This document shows positions 36,803 through 44,746 of a stretch of 64,000 nucleotides of DNA, in pieces; the stretch's first letter is position 1; every line of letters starts with the position of its first letter. The position numbers and the translations under genes were made by a program. Origin of the DNA: Bog-159 sp035499555. Its GTDB lineage: Bacteria; Acidobacteriota; Terriglobia; Bryobacterales; Bryobacteraceae. The notes beneath the pieces are model-generated. The model saw nothing but the letters and a program-made list of their open reading frames with translations. It did not search any database and was not told the DNA's origin. The stretch spans positions 122,795-186,794 of the forward strand of contig DATJYO010000007.1 of NCBI GenBank assembly GCA_035499555.1. Direction: 5' to 3'.

Positions 36803-37918
36803 ATGCTGACTCGAAGAGGCTTTGCGGCCCGTATCGGCGCCGCCATGGCCGTGGGAAGAATGCTGCCCGAGATGGCTTACGCGCAGCGGGCCGTGATCCA
36901 GGGGAATCTGCCCAAGGACATCGTTTGGCTGAACGCGAACGAAAACCCGCTGGGACCGCCTAAATCGTCATTGTCGGCCATGGCCGAGATTCTGCCGCAG
37001 TCCGGGAGATACCACTACCAGGAGCTGCGGGAGTTCTACACCGCGCTGGCCGCCACCGAGGATCTCAAAGCCGAGAACATCATGGCCGGATCCGGATCGA
37101 GCGAAGTGCTGCACGCGGCCGTGGACGCCTTCACCGCGGCCGATCGCCCGATGGTCATCGCGCACCCGACTTATGAAGGGCCGCCCGAAACGGCGCGCGC
37201 GCTCGGCCACCGCGTCATTCCGGTGCCGCTGCTGCCCGACTACGCGGCCGACGTCCACAAGATCGCCGAGGCGGCCGAACAGTCGCACGCCGGCCTGATC
37301 TATCTCTGCAACCCGAATAATCCCACGGCTTCGATCACGCCCAAGGGTTCGATATCGTGGCTGGCGCAGAACCTGCCGTCCGGCACGGTGCTGCTGATCG
37401 ACGAAGCCTACATCCACTTCGGCGAGTCCCCGGAGCTGGAATCGGCGATGCCTTTCGTACGCCAGGGTAAGAACGTGGTGGTGGCGCGCACCTTCTCGAA
37501 GATCTACGGGATGGCGGGTGTGCGCGCCGGATTCGCCTGCGCCCCGCCCGGACTGATCGAGCGCATGCGGCCCTTCCGCATCAACGTGCTCTCGGTGATC
37601 GCCATGCGGGCGGTGTTGGCCGCCATCGCGGAATCGCACACGCTGGTTCCGGAGCGGCGGGCCATCAACTCGCGGGTGCGCGGCGATCTCTGCGCCTGGC
37701 TGCGCCAGCGGCAGGTGCCGTACATCGAGTCACAAGCCAATTTCATGATGATCGACGTGGGCCGCAACGCGCGGGAGTTCATTACCAGGATGCCGCCTAT
37801 GGGAGTCGCGGTAGGCCGTCCGTTTCCGCCGCTCGACAACATGCTGCGCGTGACCATCGGGACGGAACAGGAGATGCAGAAATTCCGGGACGTCTTCTGG
37901 CGCGTCTACAAAGCGTGA
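36803..37918 (+). CDS. Tat-signal class I/II aminotransferase, HisC-like
   Basis: A 371-residue fold-type I PLP enzyme like histidinol-phosphate aminotransferase: NANENPLGPP (44-53), SGSSEVL, HPTYEG, LCNPNNPT (168-175), LIDEAYIHF with the pyridine-binding Asp200, and the PLP lysine Lys233 in FSKIYGMAGVRAGF. The N-terminus MLTRRGFAARIGAAMAVG looks like a twin-arginine signal, so the enzyme is probably folded with PLP and exported. A cytosolic role in histidine synthesis is therefore less likely. GAAGGAGG at 36791-36798 supports ATG 36803, ruling out the longer frame from 36611. Confidence 0.85.
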   Translation: MLTRRGFAARIGAAMAVGRMLPEMAYAQRAVIQGNLPKDIVWLNANENPLGPPKSSLSAMAEILPQSGRYHYQELREFYTALAATEDLKAENIMAGSGSSEVLHAAVDAFTAADRPMVIAHPTYEGPPETARALGHRVIPVPLLPDYAADVHKIAEAAEQSHAGLIYLCNPNNPTASITPKGSISWLAQNLPSGTVLLIDEAYIHFGESPELESAMPFVRQGKNVVVARTFSKIYGMAGVRAGFACAPPGLIERMRPFRINVLSVIAMRAVLAAIAESHTLVPERRAINSRVRGDLCAWLRQRQVPYIESQANFMMIDVGRNAREFITRMPPMGVAVGRPFPPLDNMLRVTIGTEQEMQKFRDVFWRVYKA

Positions 37919-37921
37919 CGC

Positions 37922-38035
37922 CTAGTGCGCGGCCAGCAGGATCACAAACAGCAGCAGGATCGCCAGGTCGGCGATCAGGCCCGCCCCGTTCTGCTGAAAT
38001 TCGATCAGCAGGCTGGATTTCGGAAGTGAGCGCAT
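37922..38035 (-). CDS. Small single-pass membrane peptide, 37 residues
   Basis: Too short for normal ORF calling. The peptide has a basic, polar N-terminus (MRSLPKSSLLIEFQQNG) followed by one hydrophobic helix (AGLIADLAILLLFVILLA) and a short end. An AAGGGA site lies six bases before the ATG, the typical spacing. It converges with the aminotransferase gene, only three bases apart, and shares a 187-base upstream gap with the lactonase-like propeller gene. Function unknown; small membrane regulator or toxin-like peptide are possibilities. The longer frame to 38368 has no support. Confidence 0.5.
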   Translation of the reverse strand: MRSLPKSSLLIEFQQNGAGLIADLAILLLFVILLAAH

Positions 38036-38222
38036 TGCATTTCCCTTGCTGAGAGACGCCGGCAGCCCCGGCGCGGTTGCACCACCTTGCAGCAATTGTA
38101 TCAGGATCGCCGGCGCTTGGATCCCCCGCGGCTTGAATATCCGGTACCGGTACGCCTTCGCGGCGGAATCCGCGTTCTGTACTGAGACCCGGTATACAAT
38201 TGACCCATCGAGGGACAAGGCG

Positions 38223-39845
38223 ATGCGTCTCGCTCCGTGGTTTGCTGGAACTCTGTTAGCCGCACTTACCGCCGTTCGCGCGCAGGATACTTCGCGGTAC
38301 CTGTACGCGGTCAATATCAATAACGTGACGACGCTGGCCATTGACCCGATCGGCGGCGCACTGGCCAAGCTGTCGCAGATCGGGCTCTATACGGACACCG
38401 AATCCAGCCAGCCGGCGGCCTTTACTCCGGGCGGAGAGTTTGTTTACATCTGCGAAGGCGACTACAAGCAGGTGGAGGCATTCCGCGTCAATCCGGCGAG
38501 CGGGGGATTGTCCAAGGTCCCGGGAGAGCCGTTTCACACCGCCCAAGGCGCTGTCTCTGCCGCCGTGGACTCCACGGGGCGTTTTCTGTACCTGGGCGAG
38601 ACCCAGGGCATCGCCGCGTACACCATTGACGCCAATCTGGGCGCCATCACTCCGGCCGGCCCGGGTGCGTCGACGGAAGCCCTGGCGCTGGCGGCCCACC
38701 CCAATGCGCCCTATCTTTTCTCGAGCACCGGGAACGCGGTCAGCGTCTGGAGCATCGATCCGGGCAGCGGCGCATTGACGCTGCTCAAAACCGTATCGAT
38801 TCCCAAGGTCTATAACCTGGAGGCCAGTCCGGACGGCGCCCGCTTGTACGTGCACGCCGCCGCCCAGGGCCAGCCCAACACCTCGGAGTTGCTGGTATTC
38901 GATTTCGATGCCGCGACCGGCGGGCTGACGCTAGTCGCCGGATCGCCGTTCCGGCTGCATCCGAGCGCCGTCGGTCCCTTTGCGATCGATCCGACCGGGC
39001 GTTTCCTATATGTGGGGGACTCCACCGGCGCGATCTTCGGCGGTGTCGCCGGCTTCCTCCTGGACGCCGTGACGGGCGGCGTCCTGACCGCCGTGCCCGG
39101 ATCTCCTTTCCCGGCCGGCAACTCGCCGCAAGGGGTGGCCGTGGAACAGTCCGCCCGCTTCCTGTACGTTGGCAACATAAGTGTGGGTAACATCTCGGGC
39201 TATGCCATCGATGCTGCCAGCGGTGCTTTATCGCCGCTCTCCGGTTCCCCGTTTGCCGATGGCGGAGCCTGGCAATTGTTCGCGGTCACGCCGCCTGGCG
39301 CGCCAACACCGGTACTGATCTCACTGGCCGTGAGTCCCGCCAATGTCGCGGTTGGTTCCAGCGGCTTTGGCCACACTGTCCAATTCACCGCGGCCGGTCA
39401 GTACAGCGACGGGTCGACGCGGTTCCTGACGGCCTCGTCGGCGTGGTCCTCGTCGGATCCAAGCGTTGCGAAGATCAGCAGCAACCCCCAACAAGCGGGC
39501 CTGGCGTCAACCACCGGAGCCGGCACGGCGACGATCGCCGCCAGTTTCGACGGCTTCACCGCCACGGCGACGCTTACGGTGACGCAGCCGGAGTTGGTCT
39601 CGATTACCGTCAAACCGGCAAACGGCACCATCGCTGCCGGCACCGCGCTGCAATTCAAAGCCATGGGGACTTTCAGCGATCAGTCGACCCAGAACCTGAC
39701 GGATGTGGCGCAGTGGGTCTCCTCGCAGCCGGCGGTAGCCGCGATCGACAGCACAGGCGAGGCTACCGGCCTGACAGCCGGGAGCAGTATCATTTCGGCC
39801 AGCGTCGGGACGGTGAGCGGGTCCACACTTCTGAAGGTCCGGTAA
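38223..39845 (+). CDS. Exported lactonase-like beta-propeller with two C-terminal Ig-like (Big_2) domains
   Basis: A 540-residue exported protein. After a signal peptide (2-20) come repeated blades with the lactonase signature DSTGRFLYLGE, DPTGRFLYVGD and SARFLYVGNIS, each followed by Y-x-I-D-x-x-x-G segments; this is the 6-phosphogluconolactonase-like YVTN fold. From about residue 375 two bacterial Ig-like group 2 domains follow (LISLAVSPANVAVGSS and LVSITVKPANGTIAAG). A surface-binding or scaffold role is more likely than lactonase activity. ATG 38223 follows GGGACAAGG, which supports it over the frame from 38046. Confidence 0.87.
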   Translation: MRLAPWFAGTLLAALTAVRAQDTSRYLYAVNINNVTTLAIDPIGGALAKLSQIGLYTDTESSQPAAFTPGGEFVYICEGDYKQVEAFRVNPASGGLSKVPGEPFHTAQGAVSAAVDSTGRFLYLGETQGIAAYTIDANLGAITPAGPGASTEALALAAHPNAPYLFSSTGNAVSVWSIDPGSGALTLLKTVSIPKVYNLEASPDGARLYVHAAAQGQPNTSELLVFDFDAATGGLTLVAGSPFRLHPSAVGPFAIDPTGRFLYVGDSTGAIFGGVAGFLLDAVTGGVLTAVPGSPFPAGNSPQGVAVEQSARFLYVGNISVGNISGYAIDAASGALSPLSGSPFADGGAWQLFAVTPPGAPTPVLISLAVSPANVAVGSSGFGHTVQFTAAGQYSDGSTRFLTASSAWSSSDPSVAKISSNPQQAGLASTTGAGTATIAASFDGFTATATLTVTQPELVSITVKPANGTIAAGTALQFKAMGTFSDQSTQNLTDVAQWVSSQPAVAAIDSTGEATGLTAGSSIISASVGTVSGSTLLKVR

Positions 39846-39863
39846 AAAGCCCACGCGGTCTGC

Positions 39864-39892
39864 TTGACTTCAGATAAATCGAATCCTATCAT
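39864..39892 (+). promoter_or_regulatory. Sigma-70 promoter of the HU gene
   Basis: TTGACT at 39864-39869 and TATCAT at 39887-39892 are separated by 17 bases, 51 bases before the HU start. Both hexamers are close to consensus. A GGAGG ribosome-binding site lies at 39934-39938. Confidence 0.75.
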
Positions 39893-39943
39893 GGAGTTGA
39901 ACACTAGCGGGGAATTTCGAACCTGCAATCTCCGGAGGCCGAT

Positions 39944-40213
39944 TTGATCAAGCTGGATATTATCAACGAAGTCGTCAATAAAACCGGCATTACCAAGACC
40001 AAGGCCGAGATGGCGGTCGAGACCGTCTTCGAGTCCATGAAGAAAGCTTTGGAACAGGGCGATCGCATCGAACTGCGCGGCTTCGGAGTCTTCAACGTCA
40101 AACCCCGCAAGACCGGTATCGGCCGGAATCCGCGTACGGGCGCCGAGGTCTCCATCCCGCCGGGCAAAGCGGTGCGCTTCAAGCCCGGCAAGGAGTTGCA
40201 GACGCTCCAGTAA
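39944..40213 (+). CDS. HU/IHF-family DNA-binding protein
   Basis: Nucleoid-associated DNA-bending protein of 89 residues, the standard HU length. The family signature GRNPRTGAEVSIPPGKAVRFKPGKEL is present, with Pro63-like tip residues in the RNPRTG arm and an N-terminal helix pair TKTKAEMAVETVFESMKKAL. It uses a TTG start, fixed by GGAGG five bases upstream, and has a strong promoter. HU alpha/beta versus IHF cannot be separated by eye. The M50 protease gene follows eight bases later and may share the transcript. Confidence 0.95.
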   Translation: MIKLDIINEVVNKTGITKTKAEMAVETVFESMKKALEQGDRIELRGFGVFNVKPRKTGIGRNPRTGAEVSIPPGKAVRFKPGKELQTLQ

Positions 40214-40221
40214 CCGGGCGC

Positions 40222-41205
40222 TTGGATCATCGTATTGTGTCCCCACAGGATTATTCGGCGGCCACCTATCTCCCCTACGCGGAGAACGGCAGCGGCTTAG
40301 GCATTCCGCGGCCCTTTCCGCGGATTCACGAGCGTTACTGGCTGCACGGTCTGCTGTTCCTCATCACCCTGTTTTCCACCTCGATCGTGGGCGCCAGCCT
40401 GCAGACGGACTTCAACCGGAACCTGCCTTTCGACGTGGAGCAGTATCTGCGCGGCTTCGTCAGCGTCTGGCGGCATCCCGGCTTCATCTGGCAGGGCCTG
40501 CCGTTTTCACTCACGCTGCTGACCATCCTGCTGGCGCACGAAGCCGGACACTACCTGGCGTGCGTGTACTACGGGGTGGACGCCAGCCTGCCCTACTTCC
40601 TGCCGGCGCCCACGCTGATGGGCACGTTCGGCGCTTTCATCCGCATTCGCTCGGCGGTCTACTCCAAGCGCGTGCTGTTCGACATCGGGGTCGCCGGACC
40701 GCTGGCCGGATTCGTCTTTCTCCTGCCGGCGCTGGCCGTGGGGGTAGCGTTCTCCAAAGTGATTCCGGGCATCGCCCTGCAAGGCGACATCCGCTTCGGC
40801 ACGCCCGGCCTGTTGTGGATCCTGCAAAAGCTGATCTTCCCCGGCGTGCCCGCCTCGGATATCTATCTGCACCCGGTGGCGCGGGCTGCCTGGATCGGCA
40901 TACTGGCGACGGCGTTGAACCTGTTGCCGATCGGCCAGCTCGATGGCGGCCATATCCTCTATGCCCTGGCCGGCGATAAGCACAAGCTGCTTTCGAAGAT
41001 CTTCATTGCGGCGCTGCTGCCGCTGGGCTTCCGCTGGTGGCCGTGGTGGTTGTGGGCGGTGGCCCTGTTCTTCCTGGCCCGCCGGCACCCGGTGATCGTG
41101 GATCCTTCCAGCATCGGACGCGGCCGGAAATGGCTGGCTCTGGCGTCCCTCATCGTCTTCCTGCTGTGTTTCACGGTGGCTCCCGTTATGGAGGGTGGCC
41201 CCTAG
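40222..41205 (+). CDS. Site-2-protease-type M50 membrane metalloprotease
   Basis: Polytopic zinc metalloprotease of about 327 residues. HEAGH at 106-110 gives the two histidines and glutamate of the zinc site, and LDGGHIL at 240-246 supplies the third ligand Asp241. The family cleaves membrane-embedded substrates such as anti-sigma factors; two sigma/anti-sigma pairs occur in this window, but no direct link is shown. The 5' start is uncertain: TTG 40222 gives MDHRIV and GTG 40237 is also possible. It is in tandem with the HU gene. Confidence 0.87.
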   Translation: MDHRIVSPQDYSAATYLPYAENGSGLGIPRPFPRIHERYWLHGLLFLITLFSTSIVGASLQTDFNRNLPFDVEQYLRGFVSVWRHPGFIWQGLPFSLTLLTILLAHEAGHYLACVYYGVDASLPYFLPAPTLMGTFGAFIRIRSAVYSKRVLFDIGVAGPLAGFVFLLPALAVGVAFSKVIPGIALQGDIRFGTPGLLWILQKLIFPGVPASDIYLHPVARAAWIGILATALNLLPIGQLDGGHILYALAGDKHKLLSKIFIAALLPLGFRWWPWWLWAVALFFLARRHPVIVDPSSIGRGRKWLALASLIVFLLCFTVAPVMEGGP

Positions 41206-41215
41206 CCGGGGAGCC

Positions 41216-41962
41216 ATGAAGATCACCGCCACGATCATCACCCTCAACGAAGAACGTCACATAGCCCGCGCCATCGAAAGCCTCCGTTGCTGCGATGAGA
41301 TCCTGGTGCTGGACAGCGGCTCCGCGGACCGCACCACGGAGCTGGCCGAAAAGCTGGGCGCGCGCCTGATCGAAAGCCCCTGGCGCGGCTACGCCGGACA
41401 GAAGAACTGGGCCGCGGAACAGGCCACCCACGATTGGATTCTGTCGCTGGACGCCGACGAAGCCCTCAGCGAGGCGCTGGAGGGCGAGATCTGGAACCTG
41501 AAGAAGAACGGCCCCAAGTACGATGCCTACACCATGCCGCGCCTGGCGCAGTACCTGGGCCGGTGGATTCTGCACAGCGGCTGGTATCCGGACCGCAAGA
41601 TCCGCCTGTACAACCGGGAGAAGGGCAAATGGATCGGCGATTTCGTGCACGAGAGCGTGCAGGTGCGCGGACGCGTCGGCCATCTCGACTCCAACCTGCT
41701 GCACTTCACCTGTGAGTCGCTCTCCGAACATCTGAAGACCATGGACCGCTACACCACCCTGGCGGCCGAGGAACTGGTTTCGCGCAAAACGCCCATCGGC
41801 TGGAGCCACCTGATTGCCGATCCGATGTGGACCTTCCTGAAAACCTACTTCGTCGAGCGCGGCTTCCTGGACGGCATCGAAGGGTTAACCATCGCTTACA
41901 TGGCGGCGCTCTATACGTTCCTCAAATACGCCAAGGCGCGTAATATGAGTTCGGGGCGATGA
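41216..41962 (+). CDS. GT2 glycosyltransferase (WaaE/KdtX-like)
   Basis: The 248-residue enzyme begins with the GT-A core ITATIITLNEERHIARAIESL, LVLDSGSADRTTELAE and the metal/donor motif DADE at 79-82. The later GWYPDRKIRLYNREKGKWIGDFVHE is the hallmark of the WaaE/KdtX LPS-core beta-glucosyltransferase subgroup. It probably transfers a sugar in LPS or exopolysaccharide assembly. ATG 41216 follows GGGGAG; the frame starting at 41195 overlaps the upstream stop without a ribosome-binding site. The stop overlaps the GT4 start as ATGA, showing translational coupling. Confidence 0.9.
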   Translation: MKITATIITLNEERHIARAIESLRCCDEILVLDSGSADRTTELAEKLGARLIESPWRGYAGQKNWAAEQATHDWILSLDADEALSEALEGEIWNLKKNGPKYDAYTMPRLAQYLGRWILHSGWYPDRKIRLYNREKGKWIGDFVHESVQVRGRVGHLDSNLLHFTCESLSEHLKTMDRYTTLAAEELVSRKTPIGWSHLIADPMWTFLKTYFVERGFLDGIEGLTIAYMAALYTFLKYAKARNMSSGR

Positions 41963-42843
41963 AGGTCCTGCACCTCGATTCCGGACGCGCGATGCGCGGC
42001 GGCCAATGGCAGGTCCTCCGCCTGATGGATGGCCTCCGCCAGGAAGGCGTCGCGTGCACGCTGCTCTCGCCGCGCCGGTCGCCGCTCAGCTTGAAGGCAC
42101 GATCGCTCGGCCTGGATGTCCGGCCGCTGGGGGCCTGGTCCGTGTACCGGCTATCCCGCCAGGCGGATCTGGTGCATGCGCACGACGCGCGATCGCACAC
42201 GCTGGCCGCCGCCCTGGGAGGCGCGCCGCTGATCGTCTCGCGCCGCGTCGCATTTCCCGTACGTTCCCGCTGGAAATACCGCCACGCGGCGTGTTACGCC
42301 GCGGTTTCGCAGTTCGTCAAGCGCGTGATGGCGGAGGGCGGCGTTCCCGAGGAGAAGATCGAAGTGGTCTACGACGGCGTGCCGCCGGCGGATGTAGCGC
42401 CGGCCGGCGATGCGGTGGTCGCGCCCGCCAGTGCGGATCCGCTCAAGGGCGCGCAGTTGGCCCTGGAGGCCACGCGCCGCGCCGGCGTGGATCTGCTGTT
42501 GTCGCGGGACCTGGAAGCGGACCTGCCGGGCGCGGCCCTGTTCCTATACCTGACCCGCTCGGAGGGTCTGGGCTCCGCCATCCTGATGGCCATGGCCGCC
42601 GGCGTGCCCGTGATCGCCAGCCGCGTGGGCGGCATTCCGGAGATCGTGGTTCACGGCGAGAACGGCTGGCTGGCGGACAATGACCCCGAACCCGTGGCCG
42701 CCGCCATCCGCACCTTGCTGGCGGACCGCCCGCTGGCGCAGCGCCTGGGAGCGCGGGGACGGCAGACCGTCGCCGAAAGGTTCACCGTCGGCCACATGAT
42801 CCAAAACACCATGCAGCTTTACCGGAAGGTGCTCGCTTGTTAG
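41959..42843 (+). CDS. Short GT4-like glycosyltransferase with altered EX7E motif
   Basis: A 294-residue GT-B protein similar to GT4: MKVLHLDSGRAMRGGQWQVL, VHAHDARSH, VSQFVKRVM and IASRVGGIPEIVVHGENGWL. GT4 enzymes are usually nearer 350-400 residues; here the segment between residues 141 and 202 is strongly shortened, lacking most of the usual mid-domain fold. The conserved EX7E motif reads EGLGSAILM, so its second Glu is Met210, while Glu202 remains. Activity might be reduced, altered or dependent on a partner. The gene is coupled to GT2 upstream and overlaps the prepilin peptidase start downstream. Confidence 0.82.
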   Translation: MKVLHLDSGRAMRGGQWQVLRLMDGLRQEGVACTLLSPRRSPLSLKARSLGLDVRPLGAWSVYRLSRQADLVHAHDARSHTLAAALGGAPLIVSRRVAFPVRSRWKYRHAACYAAVSQFVKRVMAEGGVPEEKIEVVYDGVPPADVAPAGDAVVAPASADPLKGAQLALEATRRAGVDLLLSRDLEADLPGAALFLYLTRSEGLGSAILMAMAAGVPVIASRVGGIPEIVVHGENGWLADNDPEPVAAAIRTLLADRPLAQRLGARGRQTVAERFTVGHMIQNTMQLYRKVLAC

Positions 42844-43640
42844 AAGCCTGTCTGGCGCTCCTGTTCGGCCTGGTGATCGGCAGTTTTCTGAATGTCTGCG
42901 TGTACCGCCTGCCGCAGGACCTGTCGGTCGTCCGTCCGCGCTCGTACTGTCCGGAGTGCAAACATCAGATCGCCTGGTATGACAACATCCCCCTGGTGAG
43001 CTACCTGGTGCTGGGCGGCCGCTGCCGCCACTGCCGGGCCGCTATCTCGTGGCGCTATCCGGTGGTCGAACTGCTCACCGGCGTACTGTTCTTCGTGTTC
43101 GTCGCGCTGCTGGGACCCGGCCTGGCGGCGGTGAAGTTCTGCCTGTTGAGCGCGCTGCTGGTGGGCCTGACGTTCGCGGACCTGGAAGCGCGTATCCTGC
43201 CCGACGAATTCACCTTGGGCGGCACGGCCGCCGGTTTGGCGCTGGCGTGGTTCGTCCCGATCAAGGGAGATGTGGCGGGGGAACTGCTTTGGCTGGCAGG
43301 GGCGCGCTGGCGGCCGCAATGGATGTCGCTCGGCACCGCCGTCCTGGGCGCCGTGGTGCCCTGCTTCTTTTTGTGGCTGGCAGGCTGGGTGTATCTGAAG
43401 CTGCGCCACCGCGAAGGACTCGGCCTGGGCGACGTGAAGCTGATCGCCATGACCGGCACGTTCCTGGGGTTGGACGGAGCCCTGCTCACCCTGATCCTCG
43501 GGTCGCTGGCCGGTTCCCTGATCGGCTACGGGTACATCAAGCTCGCGCACAAAGATCCGGAGAGCTACGAGCTGCCCTTCGGCACGTTTCTGGGATTGGC
43601 AGCCATCGCCGTCTCCGTCAGTGCCTCGGTCATCCTGTAG
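42837..43640 (+). CDS. pilD: Prepilin leader peptidase / N-methyltransferase
   Basis: Processes type IV pilin and type II secretion pseudopilin signal peptides. The 267-residue polytopic protein has the N-terminal methyltransferase-type zinc knuckle (Cys38, Cys41, Cys63, Cys66 in CPEC and CRHC), the catalytic aspartates Asp115 in FADLEARILPDE and Asp199 in GLGLGDVKLIA, and eight hydrophobic segments. It uses a TTG start overlapping the end of the GT4 gene, so it is coupled to two glycosyltransferase genes; no pilus genes are in the window. The symbol is by family. Confidence 0.93.
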   Translation: MLEACLALLFGLVIGSFLNVCVYRLPQDLSVVRPRSYCPECKHQIAWYDNIPLVSYLVLGGRCRHCRAAISWRYPVVELLTGVLFFVFVALLGPGLAAVKFCLLSALLVGLTFADLEARILPDEFTLGGTAAGLALAWFVPIKGDVAGELLWLAGARWRPQWMSLGTAVLGAVVPCFFLWLAGWVYLKLRHREGLGLGDVKLIAMTGTFLGLDGALLTLILGSLAGSLIGYGYIKLAHKDPESYELPFGTFLGLAAIAVSVSASVIL

Positions 43641-43737
43641 GTTCCCCGGCCCTAAAAAACCCGGCCTTTTCGGCGCCATACCAGTAATATCCCGGCGGTT
43701 TTCGCCACATCACTCTTGAAGGAGCCGGAAAGGACCC

Positions 43738-44250
43738 ATGAAGCTAGACCTACGAGACTCGATTCCCACGCAACTGATCGGCGCCGCAGCCGTGATCCTG
43801 GTGTTGGCAGGCGGCACCCGGATGCTGAAAGGAATCAACCCGCAACCCGATCCGCCGGGAGTGTGGGGAATGATGGGCGTCACCGCATCCGACACGATCC
43901 GCATCAACGTGGTGAACATGCAGTTCGCCGGTCTGACGCCGGCTTCGTGCAACGTCACCATGAAGTTTCTGGACGATACCGGAAAGGTATTGAAACAGAG
44001 TACGGTGACCATCAAGACCACGCAAGCGGTGTCTCTCGATTACACCCCGGGCGGCGGCGCCGGATTCCGGACGGAAGTTCATCCGGCGGTCTCCGTCCCC
44101 TCCACGGAACCGGTAGGCTGCAGTGCCATCGGCAGCGCGGAAGTGTTTAACACCATCTCCGGGGAGACCGTTGCCTTCGCCCACCCGATTTACATCCCCT
44201 TGCCGCAGACGGTAACGGGGCAGCCCAGCGCCTCGCGTCCGGCCGAATAG
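43738..44250 (+). CDS. Exported or membrane-anchored hypothetical protein, 170 residues
   Basis: I do not recognise this family. The N-terminus has one hydrophobic stretch (about 11-25, QLIGAAAVILVLAGG), possibly an uncleaved anchor, then a beta-rich domain with TIRINVVNMQFAGLTPASCNVTMKFLDDTGKVLKQSTVTIKTTQ and two cysteines that could pair. It looks like a small immunoglobulin-like or pilus-accessory fold. AAAGGACCC precedes ATG 43738. It ends six bases before the convergent BON gene. Codon usage matches the genome. Confidence 0.6.
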   Translation: MKLDLRDSIPTQLIGAAAVILVLAGGTRMLKGINPQPDPPGVWGMMGVTASDTIRINVVNMQFAGLTPASCNVTMKFLDDTGKVLKQSTVTIKTTQAVSLDYTPGGGAGFRTEVHPAVSVPSTEPVGCSAIGSAEVFNTISGETVAFAHPIYIPLPQTVTGQPSASRPAE

Positions 44251-44256
44251 GGGATG

Positions 44257-44688
44257 TTACAGCGACCGCTTGATGCTGCGCCTGGCGGTGTCGCTGCGCT
44301 TGATCTGCGCGCGCCGCCGCCCGGAAGCCAGGTTCTTGGCCGCCTTTTCGCGGGCCGCCTGGCTCACCGCGATGCGGTTCACGACCCGCACCGCGCCCGA
44401 ACTCCGGGCCAGCCTGGTGGCTACGCCCTTGTGCTGCAATACGTCGGTCTGGCCTTCGATGGTGGCTACGCCGCCCTGCACGTGAACCTGAAAGTGGTGC
44501 GTCGAGATCTTGGAAGCGGCGAAGCGCGCGCGAATGGATTTCTCGACCTCGGCATCGGGCAGCGCCGCTTGCCGGGGACGGGCGGCCGGCGCGGTCGTCA
44601 TGCGCGGGATACTGACCGGCTTGGCGCCGGCCCATCCCAGGCAGGCCGCGGCGAAGACCAGGGCGGCGGCGCGAAGGCAACGGGACAT
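44257..44688 (-). CDS. Exported BON-domain protein
   Basis: A 143-residue protein with a signal peptide (about 5-21). Residues 45-110 are a BON domain: DAEVEKSIRARFAASKISTHHFQVHVQGGVATIEGQTDV with the conserved glycine in QGGVATIEG, which binds phospholipid and attaches to membranes in OsmY, Kon and related proteins. The C-terminus is very basic (RRRAQIKRSDTARRSIKRS). It probably protects or organises the envelope under osmotic stress. It stands alone, convergent with the hypothetical protein gene. Confidence 0.85.
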   Translation of the reverse strand: MSRCLRAAALVFAAACLGWAGAKPVSIPRMTTAPAARPRQAALPDAEVEKSIRARFAASKISTHHFQVHVQGGVATIEGQTDVLQHKGVATRLARSSGAVRVVNRIAVSQAAREKAAKNLASGRRRAQIKRSDTARRSIKRSL

Positions 44689-44746
44689 GTGAGAAGCTCC
44701 TTAACTGGAATTGTCTTTCGAGGCGCGGTTTGTTCTCATAAGGCTG

